Assembly (NCBI GenBank): GCA_900073065.1
Contig: FJOG01000025.1
Span: 62,001 to 126,000 of the forward strand
Direction of reading: 5' to 3'
DNA: 64,000 bases
Origin: Phialocephala subalpina
Taxonomy: Eukaryota > Ascomycota > Leotiomycetes > Helotiales > Mollisiaceae
Shown here piece by piece: positions 11,464-23,270 of the stretch (within the stretch, counting starts at the first letter, position 1; every line of letters starts with the position of its first letter). The position numbers and the translations under genes were made by a program. The notes beneath the pieces were generated by a model that was not told the DNA's origin, did not search any database, and worked only from the letters and a program-made list of their open reading frames with translations.

Positions 11464-12698
11464 TGGGAGGAAGGCGGGAGCGAGGGCATTTGCATGGTAT
11501 CCGAAGGTGACATGCGAGGCACGTTATGAGAATGGAAGCTGCGAGTCCTCTCATGAGCTGCTTTTAACTTTTGGGTTGCATTGCATTTGCAGCGAGCAAA
11601 TGGGCAAGAGCGTGCTGCTGCATACCATTAAAAATCTACTTACGCGAATTACGAAGGAGCGTTCCATTTCAAGCTGTTTCAACCAAAGTGCAAGATGAAA
11701 AGGCACTGGCTAGATTGGGTTGAAGCGCACAACTTGAAGGCGCTTTGAGAAGGAGCAACAACGCGCATCCATTTCTGCCATCTCGCGCACAAAATCTCCT
11801 TCGCCAAATTTGCATCGCGAGCCCTCTCGAGTCAGCTCCAGGAACCAATTCCAACTCAACTCCCACGATGCTTTTTTTGGCCCCCGGAATTCCTCCCGCC
11901 TTTCACTTTTCAAGTTTTCTCGTCCATTGGTCAAGACTATCTCGAGAACGCCGCTAAGAACGCCGCATCTCCTGAAGAGGACAGTTGCAGCTTTTCCAAC
12001 TCATCACTCGGCAATCACCAGCAACACACCCATCACGATAACACCGGCTTCATCAATACCTCCTCCCCGAAGCCATCTTCACCCCTCGGGAAGTTCTTGA
12101 CTCGCGAACTCACCAACATGCGGCCTCAGACTGGTTTAACTCCGCATATCCCCCCGACCCCACAACCCCAGCAATGAAGCATGTCTCGGCTAACCTGCCT
12201 TGCAAGGCCCATCCCCGCCCATCCCAGCATTCTTGCCCTCCCCGACCCTCATTAGCGTAGCTCCTTACCAGGATTGGAGAGCTAGTTTGCTGTGTCAAGT
12301 ATTATTCAGGGACCTTGGCTTCGGATAGTGGAGGCACCAGGGCGTCTGCAACATGGAGACATGGGGCATAACTGGAGCTGTGTCTGGCGGGTTGTGACAC
12401 TCAAGAGATGGACTTGCTCGTGGCGTTAATTGGCGTTTGCCTGGATCTTTATTTTCTTTCTGTCTCTTTGTATCTCGGGGGAAGTTTATCTCAGCCATCA
12501 ACACTGGACTACGTTAGCATTGAGGGGCCTTTTGTCATTGTCCAAGCTAGATCCACTCTAGACCAAGGTCGTTCGGATTGCCAACTATTTCTACACACCT
12601 CTTGCTCACGCATTCCCCGAACTCGGAAAGCTTCCTGATTTTATGGAACTCTTTTCTTCCAAACTCTTGGCCTCCAGATCACACGAATTGCTGTCAAG
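11464..12698. other. intergenic, upstream of MFS transporter
   Basis: No supported gene. A plus-strand Ser/Pro/Arg-rich open frame at 11810-12100 has no recognisable family and was not called. The segment should contain the SDR terminator and the MFS promoter. Confidence 0.4.
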
Positions 12699-14621
12699 AT
12701 GGGACTTGGTGTTCTCGAAGACCACCAGCTCGAGCATGTTCCCGGCACAGCTCCCCTCAACGAACTCGGAGCAGAAATCTACAACACCAGCGGCGTCGAC
12801 TCCAGCATCTTGAAACATGACCCTACTGGACAGATTGTACTTGTACCTCAGCCATCAGACTCACCAAATGACCCATACAATTGGTCGAGGTGGAAGAAAG
12901 AGCGCTTCACGATTGCGTATGCGTTTAGCTGCGGTGCCGTTGGTGGTAAGTCTCCCCAGTTGTCCTCCCATTTAGAAATCGAACTCACAAGCTAACACAA
13001 TATGCAGCCGTCGGACCTCTTCTCTCTCCCGCATTCGTCGAACTCTCTGCCGAATTTGGCATTCCCCTCTCTCGCTTCATCCAAGGTGTCCAAGGAGGTG
13101 TCATCGTAGCCATCGCTTTCGGATCGCTCATCTGGAATGCGTTGGCTGTCAAATATGGAAAGAGACCTGTGTACTTGATTACCACTCTCGGTCTCATGGT
13201 CACTTGCTTCTGGGCTGCTGCTGCGAAGAGCTTCGGAAGTTTGGTTGCAGCTAGGGTGATTCAGGGGTTCTGCATGGGACCGCTTGAGGCGCTTGTGCCT
13301 GCTAGCATTGCTGATGTTTGGTGAGTGATCTCTATTTCCGTCTGTAAAGAGGTGGGTGATGCTAATACTTAAACTAGGTTTGTTCATGAGCGTGGTTACA
13401 GATCTGCTATCTTCAACTTGGGAGTCCTAGGAGGCATCAATCTCGCATCCCCAATCAGTAAGTCTCCTGAGATTCATTCACAGAAGCTATACTGACGTTG
13501 TTTTTCAGCGGGCGGCATCATCCAAGCCAGCACTTACAAGGTCGCTTTCTATGCCATGGGCGGGGCTTTCGGCATTGCCCTAATCATGATATTCTTCTGG
13601 ATGCCGGAGACAGCTTATGTCCGGACCGGCACAGTGAACTTAGACACGGGAAGTAACAATGTAAGCACTTCTTCCCAATTTATCGATACATCCGACTAAC
13701 ACTATACCAGGTCATGACTGAACTCACCATCACACACAAATTGGATGCCGAACACGTCGAGAACGAAGGGAAGAGGACGACTACACAGACTCCCACAACT
13801 TCCCCATCATCAGAACCACCCAACTCATTTGCAAAAGAAATGCTTCCATACAGTGGCTATATCAACCACATCTCCCTCATCAACACCACTCTTCGACCAT
13901 TCGTCATGCTTGCATCGCCGGCTGTGCTTTGGGCTACACTTCTCTTCACGACCTGTATCTCATGGCTCGTCGGTATCTCGATCACGCTTTCGCAGATCTT
14001 CTCTGCGCCACCTTACAACTTCTCTGTTACCTCTGTTGGACTCACAAACTTGTCGAGTTTTGTAGCCAGTCTGTTGGGAACGCTGATTGCTGGTCCATTG
14101 ATTGATGGTGTTGTGAGGAGGATGTCGTTGAAGAACGGAGGGACTTTCGGTGGGTACTTTCGATTGCGGTGACTTCAAAGTAGTAGCTGACACAAATCAC
14201 AGAACCAGAATTCCGCCTCCCAATCATGGTCACCTACCTCCTCTTCACTTGCACCGGCTTCTTCGCTTGGGGCCAATCAGCCGTCGCCCTCTCTCCCTGG
14301 CCCGTCCCCGTCGTTGTCGGTCTCGGTCTCATCAACTTCGGAATCCAACTCGGCACCACCGGCGTCGTATCTTACGTCGTCGACTGCCATCGTGAGAAGG
14401 CCGGCGAGGCATTCGCAGCGATGAATTTCATCAAGAATATGTTTGCTTTCGGTCTTACGAATTATTTGAATAATTGGTTGGCGACTCAAGGGACGAGGAA
14501 TGTTTTCTTCGTTATTGGGGGGATTACAGGGGCGGTGAGTTTGACTACTATTCCGATGTATATTTATGGGAAAAGGGCGAGGAGTTGGGTGTATAGACAT
14601 GATATTACGGGGAAGGCGTGA
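12699..14621 (+). CDS. major facilitator superfamily transporter (DHA1/Hol1-like), 549 aa
   Basis: Six exons: 12699-12945, 13008-13320, 13378-13457, 13509-13660, 13711-14149 and 14203-14621. The N-terminus is cytosolic and ends with DPYNWSRWKKERF, the NPxNWxxxxK-type signature before TM1 in fungal drug:H+ antiporter-like carriers. The loop after TM2 reads NALAVKYGKRPVYL, a variant of MFS motif A. A typical helix 4 follows (RVIQGFCMGPLEALVPASIA). A hydrophilic central loop (about residues 260-310, TTTQTPTTSPSSEPP) separates the two six-helix halves; the second half ends with a hydrophobic helix before the basic tail YGKRARSWVYRHD. It is likely a plasma-membrane exporter or importer of a small molecule. 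Its neighbours (SDR, transcription factor) suggest export of, or tolerance to, a product of this locus, an inference only. Confidence 0.88.
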
Positions 14622-16272
14622 TGGTATGGCGTGGAATTGCGGTACGCCGGTGGGTGATGTCCCTTTGCTTAGAGGTTAGAGGTCTTGAATGAGGTTGAGA
14701 GAGGAAGCTCGAAGAGCACGTATGGTAGCGGGTCCGTAGAGAATATCCCCTTTTACCTCATGAATGAGACGTTTTATTCAACGACGCAGACTTAATTTGA
14801 TTTTGCCAATTCCCCCTGAAAACACGCTGCTACAAGCGAGCCCCTTACGTTTAGCGAGCTCACCGACCCCGCGCTCTCGATTCCTTCAATCTCCTCAAAA
14901 CAACGAAAACGCAACAAAACCACTGATCATTCATCTCTCCCAGAAATACGGTTCACGTTTACCCTCTGCCTCCGAGCTGTTCCCGTAACATAAGACCTCA
15001 GTGGCCCATTACCATAGAGCAGATGAAGTCTTCGCTGCCTCTCCTGCAGAGTAGGATTGTACTGTACATAATACTAGCTGGACTGCTCTATGCGATGTAA
15101 TGCGCATACATAATAAGGCAGATCAGTCCGAGCATGACTACGGCCATGGAGAGGAGGATTAGGAATATGGCCAAGCTGAAGAGGAGCAACAGTATGTCGA
15201 GAATGTTGAACGAAGGTGTTTTGAGCTTGATAAATTGATTGATTCAAGCTTTATTTTCCAGTGCGAGTGCCCTCTTTTATCATGCTCCTGCCGCCCATAA
15301 TTTTAAGAGTGGGGCATCGACCCTTGATTTTCGACAGAGAACTGCTTGGAGGAGTCCGTGCATGATGAATAGGTTTCGCTAGATCGATGGCTGGTGTTCT
15401 TGTCGGAAGATTTCGCGATATTGGGTGGCTTGGAAGGTATTTTGGACAGCTGACTTGGAGACGTGAAGAGATTTGACGAAGTGTTTTGGAGTAGAAAACA
15501 TCGTTGGACGGATTTTGAGAGCGCTTATATGCCATTTGAGTGGCAGAGGTGGATAGAACATTATTCATGCAGTAAATATCTTTTGGGTCGCAATCAAGCA
15601 TTATGAATATTCACAAGACAGGGCTTGGGCTGAGTCGAGTAGATTCAATGCAATGCTTATCAAGTGTGAAGACTCGATGATGAGAATTCCTCATCCATTG
15701 AATGTTTTCTGTCTGAAAGTGACTACCAGACCCTCTAATGTCCCAGTAATGCTACCTCCCTGGTATCTTTCTCGCAAGTCATCAGCTTCATGACACAAAT
15801 TTCCTCCGCTCAATCACCGAACATCCTCCCAAATATGAAAAGCACAAAACGTCAATAACTTTTTCCTTCCGTCCTGAACGCATCGTTCCAAGGCAACCCC
15901 TCCGAAGCTCTGACCAAAATCCAAGAATCTTCCCAGGCAGTTGTAGGTGTCAGACACATAGGTGACATCGCGATCGCGCAACGTGTCGATGCTCTCAATT
16001 CACGAGTTAAGTGCGGGCAAAGACAAGCCCATCCGGACGTAGAAGCTAGTAATCAAAACCACCGTTATTTCGGGAGAACTATTTATACGGAGCTAAGATA
16101 CTAGATTTTATAAAGCTAGTAGTAGCAGTGAACTTTGCTGGAACGAGTTCTACTCACCCTTGATAAACACACTTGAGCGGCAATGTTTGTTAAAGCCACA
16201 GAATTCTGTGCTTGCTTCCAACCTCCATCGCTCTTGCTACACACTCTTCTGACTTGTCTCCGTGACTCTACC
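14622..16272. other. intergenic; one orphan hydrophobic frame on the minus strand
   Basis: No complete gene. On the minus strand about 15231-15088 a frame encodes a continuous hydrophobic stretch (LDILLLLFSLAIFLILLSMA) ending YAHYIA-stop, but it has no upstream in-frame ATG. It could be the last exon of a small membrane protein or chance. The rest shows nothing. Confidence 0.35.
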
Positions 16273-16608
16273 TTACGCCCAAACCCCGCTCCAGCCGCTC
16301 CATCGATCGTACACTTCACAGCATAAATCAAACTGCGTCCAAGCTCCGTTTTCACTCTCGACCACCTCCACTTGACTGTAAATTTCAAGCTTTCCATGCC
16401 TTGACCTTTGTTCCAGCCCAGTCAACCCTTGGTTGTATAGCGAGTGCTCCAACTTTTCCAGGGATGGAGGAGGCATCGAAGCTGCACCAGATTGTGATGC
16501 TGGTTCGTATCTCCTTGCACGAATATATACGAAGCTCATGATCATCAAGCTGGTGAAGCACGTAGCAACGAGGAGTAGGAATTTGTCGATGTTGGAAAGG
16601 ATTGCCAT
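16273..16608 (-). CDS. small single-pass membrane protein, unknown family, 111 aa
   Basis: Starts MAILSNIDKFLLLVATCFTS, with one hydrophobic segment at about residues 10-28 followed by a basic YIRARRYEP stop-transfer-like turn. The remainder is soluble and Ser/Glu-rich. I do not recognise a family. Support is limited to ATG start, length and the membrane segment, and an intron near the 3' end could alter the C-terminus. It belongs with several other small membrane or secreted candidates between 16 and 23.6 kb. Confidence 0.4.
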   Translation of the reverse strand: MAILSNIDKFLLLVATCFTSLMIMSFVYIRARRYEPASQSGAASMPPPSLEKLEHSLYNQGLTGLEQRSRHGKLEIYSQVEVVESENGAWTQFDLCCEVYDRWSGWSGVWA

Positions 16609-16943
16609 TTCGAGGTTCGTCTGCCGTCCACCGCGTGATGGATTTCGCTTTGGACTTGGTAAGTCTGCCTGTTAAGTTTGTCTGGCTCTTCGCAGAATTG
16701 TTCCTTGAATTTCATTGAAACAAAATGGAATCATTGACTCACCTTACATGGTATTTGACATGACATTTCACTTTGAGAAGTCATTCCTAGGATGTGAATC
16801 ACAAATATCATTGCTTGACATGAAAGTTCAGCCCCCAAAACACACGCCTCGGCTTCTTCAATCCCTTTGACGCCTGTTCCCCACGCATTCTGGACGCCCA
16901 ATAGTAATGAGACTCGCTTTCATACAGGGGTAGTCTCAAGAGC

Positions 16944-18439
16944 TCAAGCAAGAGGAACAGCAATCATTGGCGTTATAACATCCCCAAACAGATGTGGAAA
17001 GGTCGAGTCATAAGCAAGCATCTCCTCTGGAACAATCTCTCCATACATGTATGGCGGAATGTTTTGCCCAACATTGTTCATGGCAAAGATTCTCAAACGT
17101 TTGATGTCCCGTTTTGAGAAAGATTCCACAAGGTTGATGATCCCGCTCCGCGTAGATTCTTTTCTCCACAAGTCTTGGATAATAGTCGCAGATGTTGTTC
17201 GTCCATATGGGTCAAGAATGTAGTCAAGCTGATCGAGGTGGTCCAGACATCCAGCCATCGAATATAGATGCTCCAATTCACGCGAAGCGCGTTCTGGCTG
17301 CCAACCTATGCTCGACCGAAGCAATCTCAGAACTCGCAGATTTGGAGGAGCTGCAGTCGTCCAAGGAGGTGTTGACTGGCGGAGGATCTTGCAAAAGATA
17401 GAGTGTTCGCCGAGTTCCATCTCGGTCAAGCGAGATTGTTCGACCATGGAAAAGATTCCAGAATTGCTTTCTGGAAGTTCGATTTCCTCCCAATCCACGT
17501 GACAGATATGCTTGAAATATTGCAAGGAGTCTTTCTGGGACGCTAGAGCTTGCAATAAAAGCACAAGAGACCGCCCAAGTGATGTGTTGAAGTGTGTCTG
17601 GTCTAGGTGAAATATCCTCTCTCCAAGGGTCAACCTCTCAAGAGACTTTGGTACATACAGAATTGCTGAGAGTGCCGTGACGTTGATATTGCACTCGACA
17701 AAAGTCAGCGTTTTCAATGGGCTGGACTTCTGAGTTGCCGATAGGTATTCTCCAATGTCCTCGCCGATGTCGAAGCAGGAAATAGTAAGATTGCGAAGCG
17801 TCGGGTGGAGAAAGATGACAGCGTTGCTCCCCATGTTGAAAGCCTCTCTTCCCGGACCCTCATTATCGTGGCTGTGAAGTATTACTATAAATAAGATTAA
17901 TACCAGATTATCTCAGATCAAAAGTACCGAAACCAATCTTAGAGAAACCTACATGTCTGCAGAGGCACCTGGACTCTTGGCGGCGATTCAAGGGTCATAG
18001 AGGAAGCGAACTGGAAATATTCCGCATAATTTATCCTACCCTTGCTCTCAAAGTCGATTGTATTTGGGTGTGTATCATTGCAACAAGGTGATTCGATGTT
18101 AATCTCTTGCAAAGAGCACATTGTTCTCAGGGCTTGGTTCAGCACTTCGATCCCCACCCTGTGCTTGTGCATATATGCAACCTGGAGCTTGCGAACCGAG
18201 TATGCACGAGCTGTCCTTCTATGCAATGCATAGCACAGCTGAGTAGCATGCTCGCCTTTGCGGATAAGAATCGACTGGTAGAGGAAAGGCTCTGCGAAAG
18301 CCTGTAGCCTGGAGCATACGCGCGAGAGGTTCGAGAGGTCGTCTTTGGGCTCGATGTGCTCGATGACTTTGAGCAGAAGCTCATCGGCCAGTGCTAGCAA
18401 GCGGGACTCCATAGCTTTCGACATGTTGTTCTGAAGCAA
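16944..18439 (-). CDS. F-box-like protein, about 475 aa, one intron
   Basis: Exons (minus strand) are 18439-17953 and 17884-16944. The 68-nt intron has GTAGGT donor and TATAG acceptor, and the join is in frame. The N-terminus carries LLALADELLLKVIEHIEPKD followed by DLSNLSRVCSRLQAFAEPFL, the classical F-box-like pattern L-x-LPxELLxxIxxxL...L..VCxxL. The rest has the spaced hydrophobic pattern of F-box/LRR-like fungal proteins (TLRNLTISCFDIGEDIGEYL, LKTLTFVECNINVTALSAIL). Proteins of this type usually bridge Skp1 and a substrate in SCF ubiquitin ligases; the substrate is unknown. The ATG at 18424 is an alternative start. Confidence 0.78.
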
Positions 18440-19220
18440 TGTTATTTGATGTTGGCTGAAGAGTGTTGGCAGGTACGATATCGATCGTGTGAAAGCTGCC
18501 TGGCGCCACAGTTGTGGCGTTATGAATGTTCCATATCACGTGCGCGATGGCCTTGGGAGTTGAGCATCTTTTATTTTCTTGCGATACTTTCAACGGTATC
18601 TAAAGATTCTTGCATGCTATCAGACTTGAAGTAAGAGTCCTGAAAGTTCGACTTTGAGGTAGATCACCGCTACTTGTGCCTTCCCAGCGGGTTTAGGGAC
18701 TGCACGCGCTATAATTACAGGGGCTAGCAACCCCTAACCTTAAGTCCGGTCCACTAGAATGGCTGGAATTCGATTTGACGGTCATCTTGCTCATCCAACG
18801 CAAGAAATCGGAAATTGAAATACAGCTTCATAAGGCGAGCTTTGGAAAGATACAGTTGTCTTAAGTTGTCTCACAATCAAAGTAGGATCCAAGGTGGCTT
18901 GAGGTTTGAGAGGTCCAGGCGGAGTAATGCGGGTAGACAGAGACGCAACATCGAAGTATATTCTCAAGTTTCTCTCATTTCTGCTTTCTTTTTACTAGGT
19001 TTATCACTTCCTTTGGTAGCAGTAAAGCAGAAAACTCCATACCTGCCATGGGATATTTGGTTATGAAACTGTGAAAGACAACGACATAATAGTATTGTTA
19101 CTATTCACAATATCCGCAAACCCATCCACATCCACTAATGAGTCGGGCCACCGAGCCATGATCTCATCATGGAACCGGTATATTAGTTTCATCCCAGTTC
19201 TTCATGTGCCACGATCACGA
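18440..19220. other. intergenic, nothing supported
   Basis: A plus-strand frame at 18815-19066 ends with a hydrophobic stretch but lacks an ATG. No other signal was seen. Confidence 0.35.
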
Positions 19221-19574
19221 TCAAGATGCTTTGTCGATTATGATGCTCCTATTGGAAAACAATCGATCCAAATCCTCAGCCAGTAGTTGACCATCATGGA
19301 TCAGCTCCCATTTGAAGCTTCTGTTGATCTTATAAATCTCGTATCGCTTGTTGCTCACTTTTCGAGACCTTTCAGTCCTGTGAGTGGTGACTCTTCGGCG
19401 ATATGCTTTGCCGAGTATGGTGAGACCAAGAAGGTTCACGAAAAAAGCTAGGAGGGTTGCCTTTAGGAATTTCAAAATGCCAGTGGTATCAGAGGAAGTG
19501 ATCACAAGTGTGACGATGAACGTGACAAGCGAGACTTGAATGAAGTGAAGAAGAAGTGTCGATATGATATGCAT
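19221..19574 (-). CDS. small two-pass membrane protein, unknown family, 117 aa
   Basis: Residues 1-28 (MHIISTLLLHFIQVSLVTFI) and about 36-57 (KATLLAFFVNLLGLTILG) form two hydrophobic segments. A strongly basic linker (RRRVTTHRTERSRKVSNKR) and a short acidic/aromatic tail follow. No known family was recognised. It is a lineage-restricted candidate supported by ATG, intact frame and clear membrane topology only. Confidence 0.42.
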   Translation of the reverse strand: MHIISTLLLHFIQVSLVTFIVTLVITSSDTTGILKFLKATLLAFFVNLLGLTILGKAYRRRVTTHRTERSRKVSNKRYEIYKINRSFKWELIHDGQLLAEDLDRLFSNRSIIIDKAS

Positions 19575-19996
19575 ATTGGTTGTGGAGATTGTTCGAACGA
19601 GGTTGTTTGAGACAGTTCAAGGCTGTTGACGAGAGATGTTGTTCTCGCCCCTGTATTGAACGAACGGTCGTTTTCTACTTCCGAGCAATTCCGAGATATC
19701 CACCGGGTTGGGGAAAGACTCTTGAAGTCATTTCATAGGTTCGAAAGGCGTCAAAATGGCATTCACAGTACGACCAAGCTGTAGATGATGAGCAGTACCT
19801 TCCTGCGAAGCTCTCATGAATCAGCCCGGGCAGGACGTATTCCCAGGCTCGCCGTTGGCAGCGTCCATGAAGCCATTCGAATGTCATCAACATTCAGATC
19901 TATTTTTATCATCTCTTCAGTATATAATCTCCGCTGTTTTCCTATTTGCTTTGCATAGGCCCAAGAACCAATCCTCGAAACACAACCTTGGACAAA

Positions 19997-20524
19997 ATGA
20001 ACTTCAATACCAGAATTCTAGTCTCCGTGTTCAGCACGTCAATCGTTCTCTTCTATCTCACAACTTCGGCAGCTTCCTTGGCATTAGGTCATGGCCACGG
20101 CCATGGCTACCGCCAGCATCAACACCAACACCATGAGCCGCAGCGAAATCAGGTTCAACGCCATATCAATCAAGCATACCACAGATACCTAGCCTCCAGA
20201 TCAGCAGCATCGTCTACCTCAACTTCAGCACCAAAATCGCCAGTGTTCATAAGCGAGTATCGCAACAGTTCAAAAGTCATCATTATCCCGATCACAGAAA
20301 TCCAGAATACTTACGACTTTCTTGGTGTGAAGGAAGGTATGCTATTCTTCACCGAGGTCAACGATTCAAGCGCTCTGGAATTTGCGTTTAGAAATCTAAA
20401 ACACGATAAGGAAGACGAGCTCGAAGCAGATTCAAATGGGTGGAAAGTCAAGAAAGAGAAAAATATGACGTTTCGATACTGGTTTATGGTCTGGTTTATT
20501 CCTACACTGCTACTGGGGATTTAG
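19997..20524 (+). CDS. small secreted/membrane His-rich protein, unknown family, 175 aa
   Basis: Begins MNFNTRILVSVFSTSIVLFY followed by LTTSAAS, a typical signal peptide. A histidine-rich repeat follows at once (GHGHGHGYRQHQHQHHEPQ), a potential metal-binding tract. The middle is globular-looking (SSKVIIIPITEIQNTYDFLG). The C-terminus is another hydrophobic segment (FRYWFMVWFIPTLLLGI), so the product may be anchored in the membrane at its end. No family is recognised. An upstream in-frame ATG-like start exists at 19946, but the chosen ATG gives the signal peptide. Confidence 0.5.
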   Translation: MNFNTRILVSVFSTSIVLFYLTTSAASLALGHGHGHGYRQHQHQHHEPQRNQVQRHINQAYHRYLASRSAASSTSTSAPKSPVFISEYRNSSKVIIIPITEIQNTYDFLGVKEGMLFFTEVNDSSALEFAFRNLKHDKEDELEADSNGWKVKKEKNMTFRYWFMVWFIPTLLLGI

Positions 20525-20881
20525 CTGCAGTAGCAGGGGGGGTTGTGTATACATAAGATTATAGAAGACTGTTAAACAAGAAAGCTTTTTCTTATGAAAA
20601 TTTCCGACAAGAGTACAGACAATGAAGGCACGGCACGTGTTGATAAGTTAAAAGTTCCACGCTAAAAACCAGAGGAGGACATCTTTTGCGCGTCGTTTTG
20701 ATTTTCAAAGTCAATATGGTCAACTCCGAACCCCGCTTGACCTCGAGTCTCCCTCAATACTTGCGCGCAACAACGCGTACCAAAGATTATCATGTACGAA
20801 CACCGCCCCAATTCGACTATAATCGCTTCTAACACAACTACAGACCCCGGAAAAGAAAAAAAGAAAGAAACAAAACGCACC

Positions 20882-21238
20882 ATGAAGTTGACGCGCTTCC
20901 TTCGTTTATCCCTCTTGGCACTCGTCCTCAAATTCCTCTCGATATCCATCGCCCAAACCCTCACGCACGTCATCGCCAACACAACGTTCCCAGAAATACC
21001 AACCATGGTGACCAACTTCCCAGCTCAAGTCAGCGTGCTCATGACTCGCGAAAGAGCTGTCGCCGCCGAGAATAACATCATACCGCTTAGAGATGGGAGA
21101 GATCAAGGCAGGCGGGTTGGTGGACTGGTACCAGGTGATCGTCTGACAAAGACTGGGAAGATCATCTACATTACACTGCTTGCAGTCTTTAGTATCTATT
21201 TGGTGTTGAGGGTCTGGATGATAATTTGGCGGGGGTAG
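20882..21238 (+). CDS. small signal-peptide protein with C-terminal membrane helix, 118 aa
   Basis: The first ATG, in a good context (CGCACCATG), opens a signal peptide or signal anchor (MKLTRFLRLSLLALVLKFLS), followed by SIAQT. The central part (about residues 25-88) is hydrophilic with an N-glycosylation-type NTT. A hydrophobic helix (IIYITLLAVFSIYLVLRVWM) lies near the end, followed by IIWRG. Family unknown. The same plan (N-terminal hydrophobic, hydrophilic middle, C-terminal hydrophobic) is seen in the neighbour at 19997. Confidence 0.5.
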   Translation: MKLTRFLRLSLLALVLKFLSISIAQTLTHVIANTTFPEIPTMVTNFPAQVSVLMTRERAVAAENNIIPLRDGRDQGRRVGGLVPGDRLTKTGKIIYITLLAVFSIYLVLRVWMIIWRG

Positions 21239-21805
21239 AACTCAAGGGTAGCTGGTCGAGATTCGGGAGAGTCGTGGTGTTGGAGAGGGGTAGAAGAATG
21301 CAGAATTGGAGATTCCTAGAGGGAATGGCGTAAGTCCTTGTCAATTTGATATCTTATGATAGAGAACACAGTGTAGAGAATGATTAATAACAGTATAAGC
21401 CAACATATGATTCTTCAGTGATGTCGATTCGTGAATCAAGCACCTGAGCTCATCCTATGCTCCATTGCCCACCTGGCTAATCAAGATCTTGCCTCCGAAT
21501 AACAGACTGAATCCATCTCTTTCCCTTTATTGGGAGTTTGTAGATGTGATTGGAGCTGCCCAAGCACTTCAATCCCAATATTTCGTAATTATTTTCAGTT
21601 GTCGAGATTATCAATGAGCAACATTTTTAGCCTTACGAACGACCGCAACACGACTTCATCATCCACTTTTTAAGAAAGCTATGAGGAACACCACATTCGT
21701 CTCTCTCACTACATTGTTCTCTTATTTTCCCTAGGCTCTACCCACTGGTTTTCTAATATTAGTCCTGATGTAAACAACGCCAAGATCACCAACATCTCAA
21801 CTCAA

Positions 21806-21997
21806 ATGAACTCCACTTTTCCCGACGCCCTGATGGACTCCGATGTGAACGACACTAAACACAAAGGAGGTCGGGGAGGAGGCACAGGAGGTAAAGGCGG
21901 CGGTGGTGGAGCTGGCACTGCAACCTTTCCTCTAAGGCTTGAGATGGTTGTGTCGATGCTGGGCTTGGCTGGGACTTTGGCATGGCTGTTGATGTGA
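21806..21997 (+). CDS. tiny Gly-rich protein with hydrophobic C-terminal tail, 63 aa
   Basis: The first third is polar (MNSTFPDALMDSDVNDTKHK). A glycine run (GGRGGGTGGKGGGGGAG) follows, then a hydrophobic tail (MVVSMLGLAGTLAWLLM) at the very C-terminus, as in tail-anchored proteins. There is no signal peptide in this frame. Too short for family assignment, and could be chance. Confidence 0.35.
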   Translation: MNSTFPDALMDSDVNDTKHKGGRGGGTGGKGGGGGAGTATFPLRLEMVVSMLGLAGTLAWLLM

Positions 21998-23270
21998 AGT
22001 GGAACCTGATGAGTTGAAGATGACCGTACAAGAAGCAAGCTTTGGTTAGAGAATGTAATCGCTTGGCTTTCCAGAAACAAAATAAAGGATGTCGCACATA
22101 CTTTGAGCGCAAGCGCCAACTCCTCGCTCGTCCCCCCTACCTATCAGCTTTAATCCCTCCTATCCCCGATTCCCCGATTCCCCACAATACACCATATATG
22201 TTAAATAACAAAATTTCCAGCACGCCAATTCCGAAAGCTGACTCGCCAGCCGCCTTCAGCAGGATAAGTTCTATCGGTTAAGTAGGTGACCTAAACGTTA
22301 GGTCTGAGCTCGGTAGACACCTCACCTCGAGAAAATCAAACCCTCCCAATTTCGACTGGTTGTTTGNNNNNNNNNNNNNNNNNNNNNNNNNNNNNNNNNN
22401 NNNNNNNNNNNNNNNNNNNNNNNNNNNNNNNNNNNNNNNNNNNNNNNNNNNNNNNNNNNNNNNNNNNNNNNNNNNNNNNNNNNNNNNNNNNNNNNNNNNN
22501 NNNNNNNNNNNNNNNNNNNNNNNNNNNNNNNNNNNNNNNNNNNNNNNNNNNNNNNNNNNNNNNNNNNNNNNNNNNNNNNNNNNNNNNNNNNNNNNNNNNN
22601 NNNNNNNNNNNNNNNNNNNNNNNNNNNNNNNNNNNNNNNNNNNNNNNNNNNNNNNNNNNNNNNNNNNNNNNNNNNNNNNNNNNNNNNNNNNNNNNNNAGC
22701 TTGTTTTGCTGTTTTTCTGATTTTTTAAGGTTCGATTTTTCTTTTTGACAGTTTTTATGGTTCTGTCTATCTGCCGCTAGTTGTGAATGCCCTCAAGCGA
22801 GAACGCGCTACGGGTCTTAATGCAATCCTCGGTAGCACAAGAAACCTTTGAATTGTGTTAAATGGGGTGAATGATGCATTGATACTTTGTCTGGTTTCCT
22901 GTTGCCCTCTAACTTACCTCGCAGCCCCTGGATGTTCTTGACACAAGTATCATAAAACAGGCATACATTCCTATCACTTGTGGAGGGAGCGAAGTCACGT
23001 CCCATGACTGCACAACCACTTATGCCAATCTCTGTTTCCCACCTAGACCACGATTTCCGTGCCACTAGAAAGATCCAGGATCAAAGTACTGTGACAGTCG
23101 CTGCACGACATGGTTGACATTCTTAACTACTCCGCATCAGCAAGACGTAGCTCGCTGCTCATGTGTAGGAAAGACACTTACGCCCAACCAAATATGTGTC
23201 AACCCGACCATTATCCCCGAAGGGCAACAATACGTAGTATACCAGTAATAATCCATGATAACCTCAAATG
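21998..23270. other. intergenic, includes assembly gap 22367-22697
   Basis: 331 undetermined bases lie at 22367-22697, followed by a T-rich stretch. No gene is supported on either side. Confidence 0.5.

Noticed and set aside
18815..19066. Plus-strand frame with hydrophobic end, candidate small membrane protein
   Set aside because: No in-frame ATG (frame opens with TTG) and no convincing upstream exon.
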